Source: Mucilaginibacter flavus (GTDB lineage Bacteria > Bacteroidota > Bacteroidia > Sphingobacteriales > Sphingobacteriaceae). From it: a stretch of DNA of 64,000 nt. The translations under genes and the position numbers were made by a program. Each line of letters begins with the position of its first letter. The stretch's first letter is position 1. The notes beneath the pieces are model-generated. The model saw nothing but the letters and a program-made list of their open reading frames with translations. It had not been told where the DNA came from and ran no database searches. This document shows, piece by piece, positions 8,821 to 17,358 of this stretch. The DNA is taken from contig NZ_JAUFPS010000012.1 in NCBI RefSeq assembly GCF_030409315.1, forward strand, positions 171,820-235,819, in the 5' to 3' direction.

Positions 8821-9138
8821 TTAGTCTTCGGCAGCTTCTTCGCCTTTTGTGCCTAATTCTACAATATCCCCTTTTTGAAACAAGATAGCTTTTAACGTGG
8901 TACGCCAGATTGGTTTTTTACGCAATAAAAACTCCAGGTCCATCCCAAAATGTTTAAACTCCTCTTGCTGGGCATTTTGCATAATGGCTTTGGCGGCTTT
9001 ATCAGTTTCTACCGAAATACGTTGCTCGTACCAGTTAATGGCTTCAGCCTCTTCGGTAAGGGAAACAATCATACGCGCAAAGGTGCGGGTTTCTGCCGAT
9101 AATTCGTTGGCAGGTTCGTGATATTGATCAAATGACAT
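8821..9138 (-). CDS. Encapsulated ferritin-like protein (EncFtn family)
   Basis: A 105-residue two-helix ferritin-like protein. Aligned by eye to Rhodospirillum rubrum EncFtn, the ferroxidase residues are all kept with an offset of two: Glu30, Glu60 and His63 (EncFtn Glu32, Glu62, His65), plus Glu29/Glu32 and Trp36-Tyr37 at the entry site. EncFtn subunits dimerise to build the di-iron site and act inside an encapsulin shell. The C-terminus (IVELGTKGEEAAED) is acidic and does not show the usual hydrophobic shell-targeting peptide. No encapsulin gene adjoins. The macro-domain gene follows 6 bases downstream. Confidence 0.82.
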   Translation of the reverse strand: MSFDQYHEPANELSAETRTFARMIVSLTEEAEAINWYEQRISVETDKAAKAIMQNAQQEEFKHFGMDLEFLLRKKPIWRTTLKAILFQKGDIVELGTKGEEAAED

Positions 9139-9264
9139 AATGTTCTGTTTTTTATAGTAGAAACATTACGATTGAATTTTGTTTTCTTTTTTTGGACTTT
9201 GAGACTATGGGACTTGGGGACTATTGGACAAAAGACTTTTGAACAAAGGAATAAGAACTTTTTT

Positions 9265-9412
9265 GGGAGTTACCCAACTCCCGCGAGGTTAGCGCAGCGT
9301 AACTCGTGGGTAAAACTGGTGGAAGCCTTTGGCTTCCCTTTATATTTAATGTAATAGTGCAGCTGAAAGCTGCAACCAACATTACCCACGAGCTGAAAGC
9401 CCGCGGGAATTT
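9265..9412. repeat. Palindromic intergenic repeat (CCCGCGAG...CTCGTGGG type)
   Basis: The outer arms are 9265-9313 and 9382-9412 (TTACCCACGAG on one side, CTCGTGGGTAA on the other). They enclose two small hairpins, GGAAGCC/GGCTTCC and GCAGCT/AGCTGC. The left half shares the phrase 'ACGAGTTACGCTnCGCTAAnCTCGCGG' with 53736-53764 in inverted orientation, so it is a scattered element. The preceding 9150-9260 holds only runs of GGGACT-like simple sequence. Confidence 0.6.
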
Positions 9413-9440
9413 CAGGAAATTTAGAAGGGCCCGGGGGCTT

Positions 9441-10778
9441 CTACTTCAAGTTCTTCAAAAACTCAACCGCGTCATCACCCAATTTATAATTGAGTTTTGC
9501 CAGCTTAGCTACATAAAACTTGCGTACATCTGTCCATTTGTAATATGGCGAAGTACCTTTCAAACCAGTAATATGTGCTTCTTTTTCGTTCAGTAAAATC
9601 TTAACCAGGTAATCTGTTGATCCTTTCTTTTTATAAAAAATCCATTGGATGTTGGAGCTTAAGGGGATCACGTTTGAGGCTTGCCAGGCTTTATCAAACT
9701 GGTTAATATCATTCGATACTTTATCTGCGCCCTCAATACTTAACAGCGCTGCAAACGGCGATATGGTTTCGGCATGGGCAAAGCGTAGGTTGGCATTGTA
9801 CGTACCGGTTTTAATAAAATCATCTGTAGTAGTAATAAAATTGGCCAGCAACGGCGCAGCTATAATCACTTGCAAACCGTCGGCTTTCACCCCGGGGCCT
9901 TTTACAAGAAAATCTTCCACATTATCTGTTCTGCCAAGGGCTTTAAGCTCATCGCATGTAAATAGGGAAGTAAAATCCAGTTCTTTCGATTCAATGCCGA
10001 GTTGTTTTGCCTCTCCTTGTACCGAGTAAACAATGGTAGCAAATCCCCAAATGTCATTGATGATCCTATCAGCCTGCATCTCATCAATTGCTTTAAAATA
10101 TTCGGCTTTAAAAAGGCGCGATACGATGGCTTTGTTGATCTCCTCTACATGTTCTGCCTTGGCAATAATGGCTTTGTATTTATCCCAGTCGCCTTTTTTT
10201 TCATAAGCGGTATACGCCGGCGACTCGTCATAAAAACGAAGATTTACATCATCATTTGCTTCAGTAATCTGTGCTGAATCTTTTAAATGAGGTTTCAGGC
10301 CCGCTAAAAACGCGTCCTCGCTTTGCTTGGTACGAATCTCTTTGGTGATAGTTATATTCAATTTAGGTTTACTGGCAAATACTTTATTATAGTTATTGTA
10401 CATGCGGCTGCCAATCCCCTGCAATTCTTCACGCCCTTCGGCCGATATCGATTTGGTATTGCCTTTCTCAACCTTTTGCAGGTTAAGCACCATCTTTTTT
10501 AACAATTTGCCTTCATCGGTAAGCATGCCTGCGCTATCGGCCTTTAAAAGAAATCCATAGGTAAAACTGGCTTTAACATCCTTGGTTAAATGCCTGGCAC
10601 CGTGCCTGCCCACGTGGTTTATAAAAACCGGCTCGTAGCCTTTAGGCACAGGTGTATATTTCACAACAGGTGACTTATACAAGGTTTTAGTACCTAAAAA
10701 CGCGGTGCCACAATCCTGTGCCGATGCAACCGATGCAAAGGCTGTTATGAAAAACATGGATAGAATTACTTTTTTCAT
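9441..10778 (-). CDS. Histidine acid phosphatase, MINPP/phytase-like, secreted
   Basis: A 445-residue protein with a signal peptide (MKKVILSMFFITAFASVASA). The clade-2 histidine phosphatase hallmark HVGRHGARH (nucleophile His, two Arg) lies near residue 55-63 and the proton-donor motif HAETISPF lies near residue 345. The length and HAE motif point to multiple inositol polyphosphate phosphatases, which strip phosphate from phytate and related inositol phosphates outside the cytoplasm. HAE in place of HD is characteristic of MINPP. It ends the run of minus-strand genes with the receptor/lipoprotein pairs, though a terminator and a repeat separate it from the nearest lipoprotein gene. Confidence 0.85.
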   Translation of the reverse strand: MKKVILSMFFITAFASVASAQDCGTAFLGTKTLYKSPVVKYTPVPKGYEPVFINHVGRHGARHLTKDVKASFTYGFLLKADSAGMLTDEGKLLKKMVLNLQKVEKGNTKSISAEGREELQGIGSRMYNNYNKVFASKPKLNITITKEIRTKQSEDAFLAGLKPHLKDSAQITEANDDVNLRFYDESPAYTAYEKKGDWDKYKAIIAKAEHVEEINKAIVSRLFKAEYFKAIDEMQADRIINDIWGFATIVYSVQGEAKQLGIESKELDFTSLFTCDELKALGRTDNVEDFLVKGPGVKADGLQVIIAAPLLANFITTTDDFIKTGTYNANLRFAHAETISPFAALLSIEGADKVSNDINQFDKAWQASNVIPLSSNIQWIFYKKKGSTDYLVKILLNEKEAHITGLKGTSPYYKWTDVRKFYVAKLAKLNYKLGDDAVEFLKNLK

Positions 10779-10798
10779 GATGTACTTATATCAAAAAA

Positions 10799-10893
10799 GT
10801 CGTGCTGAACTTGTTTCAGCATCCCACAAGCAAGATGAACGGTTATAACGGTATACTTGGCATGTGAGGTGCCGAAACAAGTTCGGCATGACT
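10799..10893. repeat. Hairpin repeat (GTCGTGCTGAACTTG type)
   Basis: Imperfect inverted arms 'CGTGCTGAACTTGTTTCAGC' and 'GCCGAAACAAGTTCGGCATG' flank a variable 40-base middle. A second member lies at 29200-29292 with near-identical arms and a different middle. Confidence 0.65.
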
Positions 10894-10925
10894 TCATTTT
10901 TTCAAAATTTAGCTTTTAACAACAC

Positions 10926-10951
10926 AAGGATCAGTTTTCAGGCTGATCCTT
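10926..10951 (-). terminator. Hairpin after the first beta-helix lipoprotein gene
   Basis: A nine-base-pair stem AAGGATCAG/CTGATCCTT with an eight-base loop, 43 bases past the lipoprotein stop. The T-run is weak, so efficiency is uncertain. Confidence 0.45.
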
Positions 10952-10993
10952 GCAAGTTTTAGTTTAGTTTGTTTGTGTAAAGTTCATTGCGTA

Positions 10994-12388
10994 TTAATGC
11001 TGGTTACCGGTACCATCGCTTTGGTAAGCGCCAATATCTTTACCTGGTAAGGTTATCGTGGTGCCGTAATCACCCGTGGCAGTTACAGAAGCTATCGGGC
11101 TAAAATTAACGTTACCTGCATTTACGCCTTTTGAACCCGCTTTAAGCCTGAAGTTTGATGTGCCCACCAAAACAGCAGCCGGAGTTTGCACGGATACCGT
11201 CATTGGGCCAGGGTTTGCGGTATAATCAAAAGCGGTAAGATCATAACCGTAAAAAGTTGGATCATTTTCCTTTGGTGTGGTGGAATGCACATCGGCAGAT
11301 TGAAAAGTACTTACACCATCAGCCGCCTGGAACAGGCTCACAATTTTTTGTGTCGACCCATAAAAATACTGGTTGTTGTATTTAATGTTGGTTAAATCAG
11401 CATCGCTGGTTAAGCGTAAACCGAAACGGCAGTTGGCTATTAAATTATTATAAACCATACCCCTTGCTGCTTTTTCGAAGTTGATTGAACCGCCCCTGCC
11501 CGATTTTGTTTGTCTGAAACCGCAATTCACCATGGTATTATTATACATGGCAACATTGGTTTGTGTACCAGAGCTACCTGCATCAGATGCCTTTAACGCG
11601 TTGGTTGCCGCGCCTATAAAAAAGTTGTAAGCTAAATCGCCAACGGTGCCGCTCTTCATGTTAAAAAACTCGCCGCCTAATTGACCGCAAAGTTCAAACG
11701 TGTTGCGCATAATACTTATTTTACCGCCACTTACCCTTATCGCGTCATCCTTGGCACCAAATACCCATGAGTCTTCGAGAATAAATTTTTTGGTAATGTT
11801 ACCAAAGTAAATAATATACCGGGGATCGCCGCTGGCGTAAACACCAGTTTCGTTTCCGCTTGCAGGGCCTCCGGCCAGTTCAAGGTGTGTCCATTTAATA
11901 ATCAAATCGCCACCTGGAGCGGGATTTTTTGACGAAGGATCGGGCCAGCAAACTATGCCACCCCACCAGCCTTTAAAAACATCGGTGTAATTTTGTGTCA
12001 AAGCTTCAGTATGATAGGTGTCGGCATTTTGCACAGTAATATAGTTTGGTTTTTCTTTAGTACCAAGGCTTATAAAAGTACCGTGCATAATAATTTCGGG
12101 CGCGGTTTGATAGGTTTTACCATCGCCGATAGCGATTAGTTTAACCCCTTCCTGCATTTGCAGCGTATCACCTTCATTAACTGTGATATCGGTTTTAAAA
12201 TAATAGGTTTTACCAGCCAGCATGGTGCCCTTAACAGCTCCTTTTAAGGTATCGGATGTAATGCCATTACTAACCAGCCTGAGGGGTGCCGAAATAATTG
12301 CAAGTTCGGCTTTATGACATGCGCTTAGCGTAATCAAACACAGGCACGCCAAATATATTTTGTTTATATTTTTCATTTTTAATTTCAT
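10994..12388 (-). CDS. Outer-surface lipoprotein with beta-helix fold, partner of TonB receptor 1
   Basis: A 464-residue lipoprotein. The N-terminus ends in the lipobox LSAC-HK at about residue 24, after a hydrophobic stretch. The body has repeated strand-turn units ('GDTLQMQEGVKLIAIG', 'IIMHGTFISLGTKEKPNYITV', 'ISIMRNTFELCG', 'VAMYNNTMVNCGF', 'GMVYNNLIANCRFGL') typical of right-handed parallel beta-helices. It is clearly paralogous to the lipoprotein at 15918-17345; both share a SGRGGxINFE segment. The ATG overlaps the receptor stop by one base (TAATG), so translation is coupled. By analogy with SusD-type partners it may bind ligand for the receptor, but it is not SusD-like in sequence. The ligand is unknown. 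Confidence 0.8.
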   Translation of the reverse strand: MKLKMKNINKIYLACLCLITLSACHKAELAIISAPLRLVSNGITSDTLKGAVKGTMLAGKTYYFKTDITVNEGDTLQMQEGVKLIAIGDGKTYQTAPEIIMHGTFISLGTKEKPNYITVQNADTYHTEALTQNYTDVFKGWWGGIVCWPDPSSKNPAPGGDLIIKWTHLELAGGPASGNETGVYASGDPRYIIYFGNITKKFILEDSWVFGAKDDAIRVSGGKISIMRNTFELCGQLGGEFFNMKSGTVGDLAYNFFIGAATNALKASDAGSSGTQTNVAMYNNTMVNCGFRQTKSGRGGSINFEKAARGMVYNNLIANCRFGLRLTSDADLTNIKYNNQYFYGSTQKIVSLFQAADGVSTFQSADVHSTTPKENDPTFYGYDLTAFDYTANPGPMTVSVQTPAAVLVGTSNFRLKAGSKGVNAGNVNFSPIASVTATGDYGTTITLPGKDIGAYQSDGTGNQH

Positions 12389-15165
12389 TATAGTTTATAG
12401 CGTAAACCCAATATATAATACTGCCTGTACAGATCTTTACGGACAGAGGTGTTTTCGCCCGCTTTTTGCAGTTCAACATTTACGGCATCAGTTGGGTAAG
12501 GCCTCCTTATTTCAAGTTCATAAGGTGTATTTAAAAGGTTGGTTGCTTTTACATACAGATACAGGTTACCGTACAAACGCTTATCGGCCGATAAATCGAG
12601 CGTGGTAAAGCCTTTTTGCCAAATGTCATTATCCAGATATGGTGATACCGTATTTAACCTGGCACCTGTATAAACAAATGATAGCTGGGTGTTTAAGCCA
12701 TTTTTAACGCTACGGTACAGCAGTGATAGGTTACCGATATTTTTTGATTGCCCCTGTAATGAACGTGTTTGCTGCACGGTGCGATGGGTTACAAAACCCT
12801 GATCGTTACGATAATCTTCTTCTTTATCGGTAGTTATTTTTGAATTGGTGTATGTGTAGTTGGCACGGATACCAAAGCTTCTGAAATATTTGGTAAAATC
12901 AAGTTCGAAACCGTAGTTGGTGGCATTCCCAAAGTTTTCGGGCCTTAGCACGTAGCTGGTAGCCTGTTTTTCAATCGCGTATTCAACCGGGTTATGGATT
13001 GATTTATAAAACACACCTACCAATAACTGATCAAGGGCTTTCGGGAAAAGCTCATACCGCAAATCAAAGTTTTCGGCAGTGATGCGTTTCAAATTAGGGT
13101 TACCCTGCTCGTCATAAAGCGCGTCGGGGTCACCCGCTGTATGCGGTACCAGTTCATAAAAGTTAGGCCTGCTTATAGCCGAATAGTATGATAGGCGAAG
13201 ATCCTGCTTTTCGTTAAACTGGTATTTGAAGTTTACACTTGGCAAAAAATCATAATATTTAATGCTGCCGGTTTTACCTTCAACAGATGCATCGGCCTGG
13301 GTAAGCCAGCTTTGGCTGGTATGCTCGTACCTTAAACCTGCAATAGTTAATAATTTGCCCGCGGTAAATTTAACCTGGCCGTAACCAGCCCCTACCTTTT
13401 CGGTAAAATCATAGTTAAGCGCGTTTGTAGGCGTACCCTGGCTGTTAAACAAATCGAAAGTATTGTTATCAACATTACCGGTAAACGTTTGGGCGGTATT
13501 ACTTGCGCCCGGTCTTAAATCATACTCGTCAAAACTGCTGTGCCTTGTTTTATCGCGGTACATACTACCGGCGCTTAGTTCAAAGGTGGTATTAAACAAA
13601 GTTGGCTTGTAAATAAAATTAAGAAAGCCTGTTTTATCCTCGTCGGAGTTTTTGCTGAAGGTGCGGCTTTGGGCTTTTAAGCCATCAAAAGTGTATGGTG
13701 CCTGCACAATGCTGCCATCGCTTTGCACGTTACGGCCGGTATTCAGATTTAGTTCTGCTCTGTCGGGCTCGTTGGCGGTTGCTTTGGAATATACCGCGGT
13801 CCAATTGATACTGAATACATCGCTCAACCTGTGATCGCCATGTAAATTACCGTTTTTAATGGTTTGAATGGTGCGGTCGCTGCGATAAGTTTGACTTACC
13901 CTACCAGTACCAACACCTGCCCTGCCAAGCTCCAAACTTGTATCAGAGCTAAACCTGTAGTTGTTTTGGGCCAGGTTAATGTAATCTAAATCGAGCGTGA
14001 TTTTATTGGCATTATTAAACTTGTAATCAAATTTGGTTAGTATACCGGTACGCTGTTGTTGAATGTTATAGGTACGTTTTTCGATATCGGTTACCAGGGG
14101 TTGGTTATTGGTTGGGTTTACTTCGGTACTAAAAAAAGTGCTGTTAGTTAGCCTGTAAGTATTCTGGTAGCTTAAGGCCAGTAAGGCTCCAAACTTTTTA
14201 TCGGCTGTTCGCCCGCCAATGCTTAAGCCCGCTATAGTTGCCAGCGGAACCTTGTTTTCGCTGTAATGGAACGGATTGGTGGTAAAATCGGCCCCGGTTG
14301 CAGTACGCCCATCCGAACGTGGCGATGTTTGTAAACTTGCGCTACGATCAAAACCCGTAAAGCCTTTGTTAAAAAAGTTTGCGGCTAAACCGGTTGCTAA
14401 ATTGGCGCGTACTGAAAATTCGTCGGGCGCGTCTTTTAAAACCAGGTTAATGGCGCCGCCTATCGCATCGCCTTCCATGTTGGCAGTAAGCGATTTTGAT
14501 ACTTCTAAACGGTCAACAATATCGGCCGGGAAGATATCCAAAGGCACATACCTGTTTTTATTATCCGGACTTGGGATTTTTACACCATTAACCAATGTGT
14601 ATTGGTAACGCGCATCCATACCGCGTATAATGGCATACTGGGCTTCGCCATTGGCGCTGCGATCAACAGATACGCCCGATACTCTTTGTGTAACGTTTGC
14701 AATGGTAATATCTGGCGATGCTTCGATAGTACGGGCCGAAACCGCGTTTAATAACTGCGGCGAACGGCGTTCGGCACTTTGAGCTGCTTTATCAGATGAT
14801 TTATCTGCATGGCCGGTTACAGTTACCTCGTTAAGGCTGGTTTCTTTAGTTTTTAAGGATAGGTTAACAGTGGTTGTAAGACCGTCCTGCACTTCAATAT
14901 CCTTGTCTTCCTTATCAAAAGCAACATAGCGCACATCAATTTCATACCTGCCTGCGGGTACATTTTTAAGTACAAAGCTACCATCAAGGCCAACGCCTGT
15001 TGATACTTTGAAACCTGTTGATTTGCTGTGAATATTCACCGTGGCGCCAACAAGCGGCTCGCCGGTTTTCCTGTCGGTAACGGTTCCTTTAATTGTACCG
15101 CTGGCAAATGCAAAGCTGCATATGGCAAGCTGAAGTAGAATTAGCAGGGGTATAAGTTTCTTCAT
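12388..15165 (-). CDS. TonB-dependent outer-membrane receptor 1
   Basis: A 925-residue receptor. It has a signal peptide (MKKLIPLLILLQLAICSFAF), a carboxypeptidase-regulatory-like domain (about 24-110, 'GTIKGTVTDRKTGEPLVGAT'), and a plug at about 140-245 with 'ISPDI-ANVTQRVSGVSVDRS', 'IIRGMDARYQYTLVNGVKIP' and 'MEGDAIGGAINLVLK'. A 22-strand barrel ends YYILGLRYKL. The plug wording is that of the TonB-Xanth-Caul type rather than SusC. It imports a large or scarce ligand across the outer membrane using TonB energy. It is paired with the coupled lipoprotein downstream and is paralogous to receptor 2. Surrounding phosphatases suggest a phosphate-containing ligand (inference). Confidence 0.92.
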   Translation of the reverse strand: MKKLIPLLILLQLAICSFAFASGTIKGTVTDRKTGEPLVGATVNIHSKSTGFKVSTGVGLDGSFVLKNVPAGRYEIDVRYVAFDKEDKDIEVQDGLTTTVNLSLKTKETSLNEVTVTGHADKSSDKAAQSAERRSPQLLNAVSARTIEASPDITIANVTQRVSGVSVDRSANGEAQYAIIRGMDARYQYTLVNGVKIPSPDNKNRYVPLDIFPADIVDRLEVSKSLTANMEGDAIGGAINLVLKDAPDEFSVRANLATGLAANFFNKGFTGFDRSASLQTSPRSDGRTATGADFTTNPFHYSENKVPLATIAGLSIGGRTADKKFGALLALSYQNTYRLTNSTFFSTEVNPTNNQPLVTDIEKRTYNIQQQRTGILTKFDYKFNNANKITLDLDYINLAQNNYRFSSDTSLELGRAGVGTGRVSQTYRSDRTIQTIKNGNLHGDHRLSDVFSINWTAVYSKATANEPDRAELNLNTGRNVQSDGSIVQAPYTFDGLKAQSRTFSKNSDEDKTGFLNFIYKPTLFNTTFELSAGSMYRDKTRHSSFDEYDLRPGASNTAQTFTGNVDNNTFDLFNSQGTPTNALNYDFTEKVGAGYGQVKFTAGKLLTIAGLRYEHTSQSWLTQADASVEGKTGSIKYYDFLPSVNFKYQFNEKQDLRLSYYSAISRPNFYELVPHTAGDPDALYDEQGNPNLKRITAENFDLRYELFPKALDQLLVGVFYKSIHNPVEYAIEKQATSYVLRPENFGNATNYGFELDFTKYFRSFGIRANYTYTNSKITTDKEEDYRNDQGFVTHRTVQQTRSLQGQSKNIGNLSLLYRSVKNGLNTQLSFVYTGARLNTVSPYLDNDIWQKGFTTLDLSADKRLYGNLYLYVKATNLLNTPYELEIRRPYPTDAVNVELQKAGENTSVRKDLYRQYYILGLRYKL

Positions 15166-15229
15166 TTGCTATGGGTTTAAAAATCCGCAGCAAAGAAACC
15201 CCACCAATTTAATGATGAGGTAAATGCAA

Positions 15230-15246
15230 TGTTAATATGTTGTTAA
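15230..15246 (-). promoter_or_regulatory. Direct repeat TTAACA with 11-base period upstream of receptor 1
   Basis: On the minus strand TTAACA occurs twice with an 11-base period, about 65 bases before the receptor ATG. Eleven-base direct repeats are the geometry of PhoB-type binding sites. A related pair (TTAACT/TTAAGT) precedes receptor 2. Function is inferred only. Confidence 0.3.
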
Positions 15247-15314
15247 CTATCTATCTAAAGTTTATTCAAAATTGATGTTTGTGTAACAAATTTGTTTCTT
15301 TATCAGTTTATCGC

Positions 15315-15860
15315 TTAAAAATTGCAATCGGCAGAAGGTTTTATATCTTCTTTATCGCGACTTAAAATCGCTTTTCCGTTATTGAAAGTAATAATCCAAA
15401 TGCTGTCGTAATCATCATCCGGCCATTTTAAACCAGCTTCCTGCACGCCTAAAGCTCTTACAATTGGGGCTATTCCGCCATGTTCCCATGAAACCAGCAC
15501 CACGCCGTTGCGGCTTTTCAAATCGGCAGCCATTCCTAAGGAATCTTTTTCGGTACGGCTGCTGTTTACCGTCAAATTATATTTCGACACAAGCGGCACA
15601 ATAGTTTCAAACATGCGCGCGTGTTTGGTGGCTTCGCCCAAACCCAAACCCGGTACAAATACAAAAGCAGGAACCCCAAATTTTGAGGTGATCACCGCCG
15701 GTAATTTCATCGACCGGTTTAAGCCCTGGCAAGTAAGGTTATCGCCCTTTAAAGGTTTTTCGCCATGACGGATAAATACAATTTTTAATCCGGCTGTTTG
15801 CGCCTTTACTGTTGATAAGCTTATTAATACTAACGCTAAAGCGCTTATAATTTTTTTCAT
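15315..15860 (-). CDS. Small secreted histidine phosphatase (phosphoglycerate-mutase-like)
   Basis: A 181-residue protein with a signal peptide (MKKIISALALVLISLSTVKA). The clade-1 phosphatase motif is IVFIRHGEKP, near residue 28-37. A second catalytic-site phrase, VVLVSWEHGGIAPIVRALG, supplies the C-terminal His. Such periplasmic members release phosphate from small phosphoesters. It sits between the two receptor/lipoprotein pairs on the same strand. The hairpin between it and lipoprotein 2 means it is expressed by read-through or from a nearby promoter. Confidence 0.8.
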   Translation of the reverse strand: MKKIISALALVLISLSTVKAQTAGLKIVFIRHGEKPLKGDNLTCQGLNRSMKLPAVITSKFGVPAFVFVPGLGLGEATKHARMFETIVPLVSKYNLTVNSSRTEKDSLGMAADLKSRNGVVLVSWEHGGIAPIVRALGVQEAGLKWPDDDYDSIWIITFNNGKAILSRDKEDIKPSADCNF

Positions 15861-15873
15861 TTCAAATTTTAGT

Positions 15874-15910
15874 AAAAAGGATAACCGGAATTAGATCCGG
15901 TTATCCTTTT
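15874..15910 (-). terminator. Strong hairpin terminator after lipoprotein 2
   Basis: A long stem AAAAGGATAACCGG/CCGGTTATCCTTTT with an eight-base loop and flanking A and T runs, immediately downstream of the lipoprotein stop at 15918. It is symmetrical and could work in both directions. Confidence 0.75.
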
Positions 15911-15917
15911 GATATTT

Positions 15918-17345
15918 TTAGTGTTTATTGCCGCTACCGTTTAACTGGTAAGCTCCCAAATCTGCACCCGGAGCCGTAGCTTCAGATAAACCATAGATCT
16001 TATCCAGGGGCACGGTGATTAATGGCTGTACCGATAAATTTCCTTTACCAATTAACGGCGAGTTTGCTAACAAGCGGAAATTAAAGCTTCCGATAGCACT
16101 ATATTGATACAATGGATGCCCTGTGGTTGGTAACGGAAAGTTAAGGAACATCGGGTTATTCTTTTGCACCACATCGGTACCATCATAAATAGAACCTACT
16201 GTATAGTTTGAAGGTAAATATTTAGCCGATGTACTGATAGACGGAATATCGGTAGTTTGTGGCTGGGTAATATAACCGGTTGGGTAAAACTGGTTGGCAA
16301 CGCTCAATGAATCGGCCCATTGGTAGTTGTTACCATAAGTAAGGTGGGCAACATCGGCCGTTGGGCTACCTACTACCCTGTAACCAACTTTGCAATTAAT
16401 GGCTACGTTGTTAAAGTAAGCACCGGCGGCACCTTCTTCAAAGTTAATACAACCGCCCCTGCCGCTCTGCACCTGGCGATAACCGCCGCTTACAAAAGTA
16501 TTGTTATACATTACAATGTTGGTTTGCGGTGCACCTGTTGCCTGACCTTTGTTTGAAGCCTTTTGACCGTTTGTTGCGGTACCAATAAACATGTTATAAG
16601 CCATAGTACCAACGGTACCGCCTTTAGCATTCAGACAGTCGCCACCGCTTACGCCGTTCTTTTCAAACGTGTTTCTGAAAATAGCGATTTTACCAGCCGA
16701 GATACGGATGGGATCATCCACACCGCCATACAGCCATGAATCTTCCATAATAAAGTTGCCTTTATAGTTGGCAAACAAAATGCTGTACTGGTTACCTGTG
16801 CCAGAGCCTGCTATGGTTGATGTAGCTTTACCTTCGGTTAAACCTCCATACTCAACATGCGTCCATCTCAATACCAATAAATTACAGGTAGGGCCGCCAA
16901 TAATGCCTTTCCATTTACCGGCATAAGCAGGGTCGGCAGCAGCGGTAAGGCCACCCGGCGCATCGTTTTTGGTTACACCTGCAACAGTGATCCAGTTAGG
17001 GGCGTCTTTACTTCCGTTACTAACAAATGTACCTAATGCAATTAAGCTGCTACCTTCACCCATGTTCAGGGTAACACCAGGCTGCATTAGCAGTGTATCT
17101 GTAGGATTAATAACTAAATCGCAACCTGCCTCAACAGTGTATGTTTTACCACTAAGCATCGTACCTTTAACCGAAACTACGGTTGAACCTGATGTACTGC
17201 ACGAAAGTGGTGCCTTATCACTCACCGGGCTTGCAGCCGGCGGTGTATAAGTATAAATATCGGTATGCTCACCCTTCCATTTCTGGCAGCCTGATATTGA
17301 TGCTGCAAGCAGGAAACTCATTACTGGGACTATATATTTTTTCAT
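15918..17345 (-). CDS. Outer-surface lipoprotein with beta-helix fold, partner of TonB receptor 2
   Basis: A 475-residue lipoprotein read from the ATG at 17345; an upstream in-frame start would add 12 residues without purpose. The signal MKKYIVPVMSFLLAASISGC ends in the lipobox ISGC. Beta-helix-like repeats follow ('GTMLSGKTYTVEAGCDLV', 'SSLIALGTFVSNGSKDAPNW', 'IAIFRNTFEKNG', 'IVMYNNTFVSGGYRQ', 'GAYFNNVAINCKVGYRV'). It is the paralogue of the 10994-12388 protein. It begins 13 bases after the receptor 2 stop. Cysteines at corresponding places (GGDCLNAKG, GGCINFEE) are extra compared with its paralogue. Confidence 0.8.
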   Translation of the reverse strand: MKKYIVPVMSFLLAASISGCQKWKGEHTDIYTYTPPAASPVSDKAPLSCSTSGSTVVSVKGTMLSGKTYTVEAGCDLVINPTDTLLMQPGVTLNMGEGSSLIALGTFVSNGSKDAPNWITVAGVTKNDAPGGLTAAADPAYAGKWKGIIGGPTCNLLVLRWTHVEYGGLTEGKATSTIAGSGTGNQYSILFANYKGNFIMEDSWLYGGVDDPIRISAGKIAIFRNTFEKNGVSGGDCLNAKGGTVGTMAYNMFIGTATNGQKASNKGQATGAPQTNIVMYNNTFVSGGYRQVQSGRGGCINFEEGAAGAYFNNVAINCKVGYRVVGSPTADVAHLTYGNNYQWADSLSVANQFYPTGYITQPQTTDIPSISTSAKYLPSNYTVGSIYDGTDVVQKNNPMFLNFPLPTTGHPLYQYSAIGSFNFRLLANSPLIGKGNLSVQPLITVPLDKIYGLSEATAPGADLGAYQLNGSGNKH

Positions 17346-17358
17346 CGTTGTATTTTTA

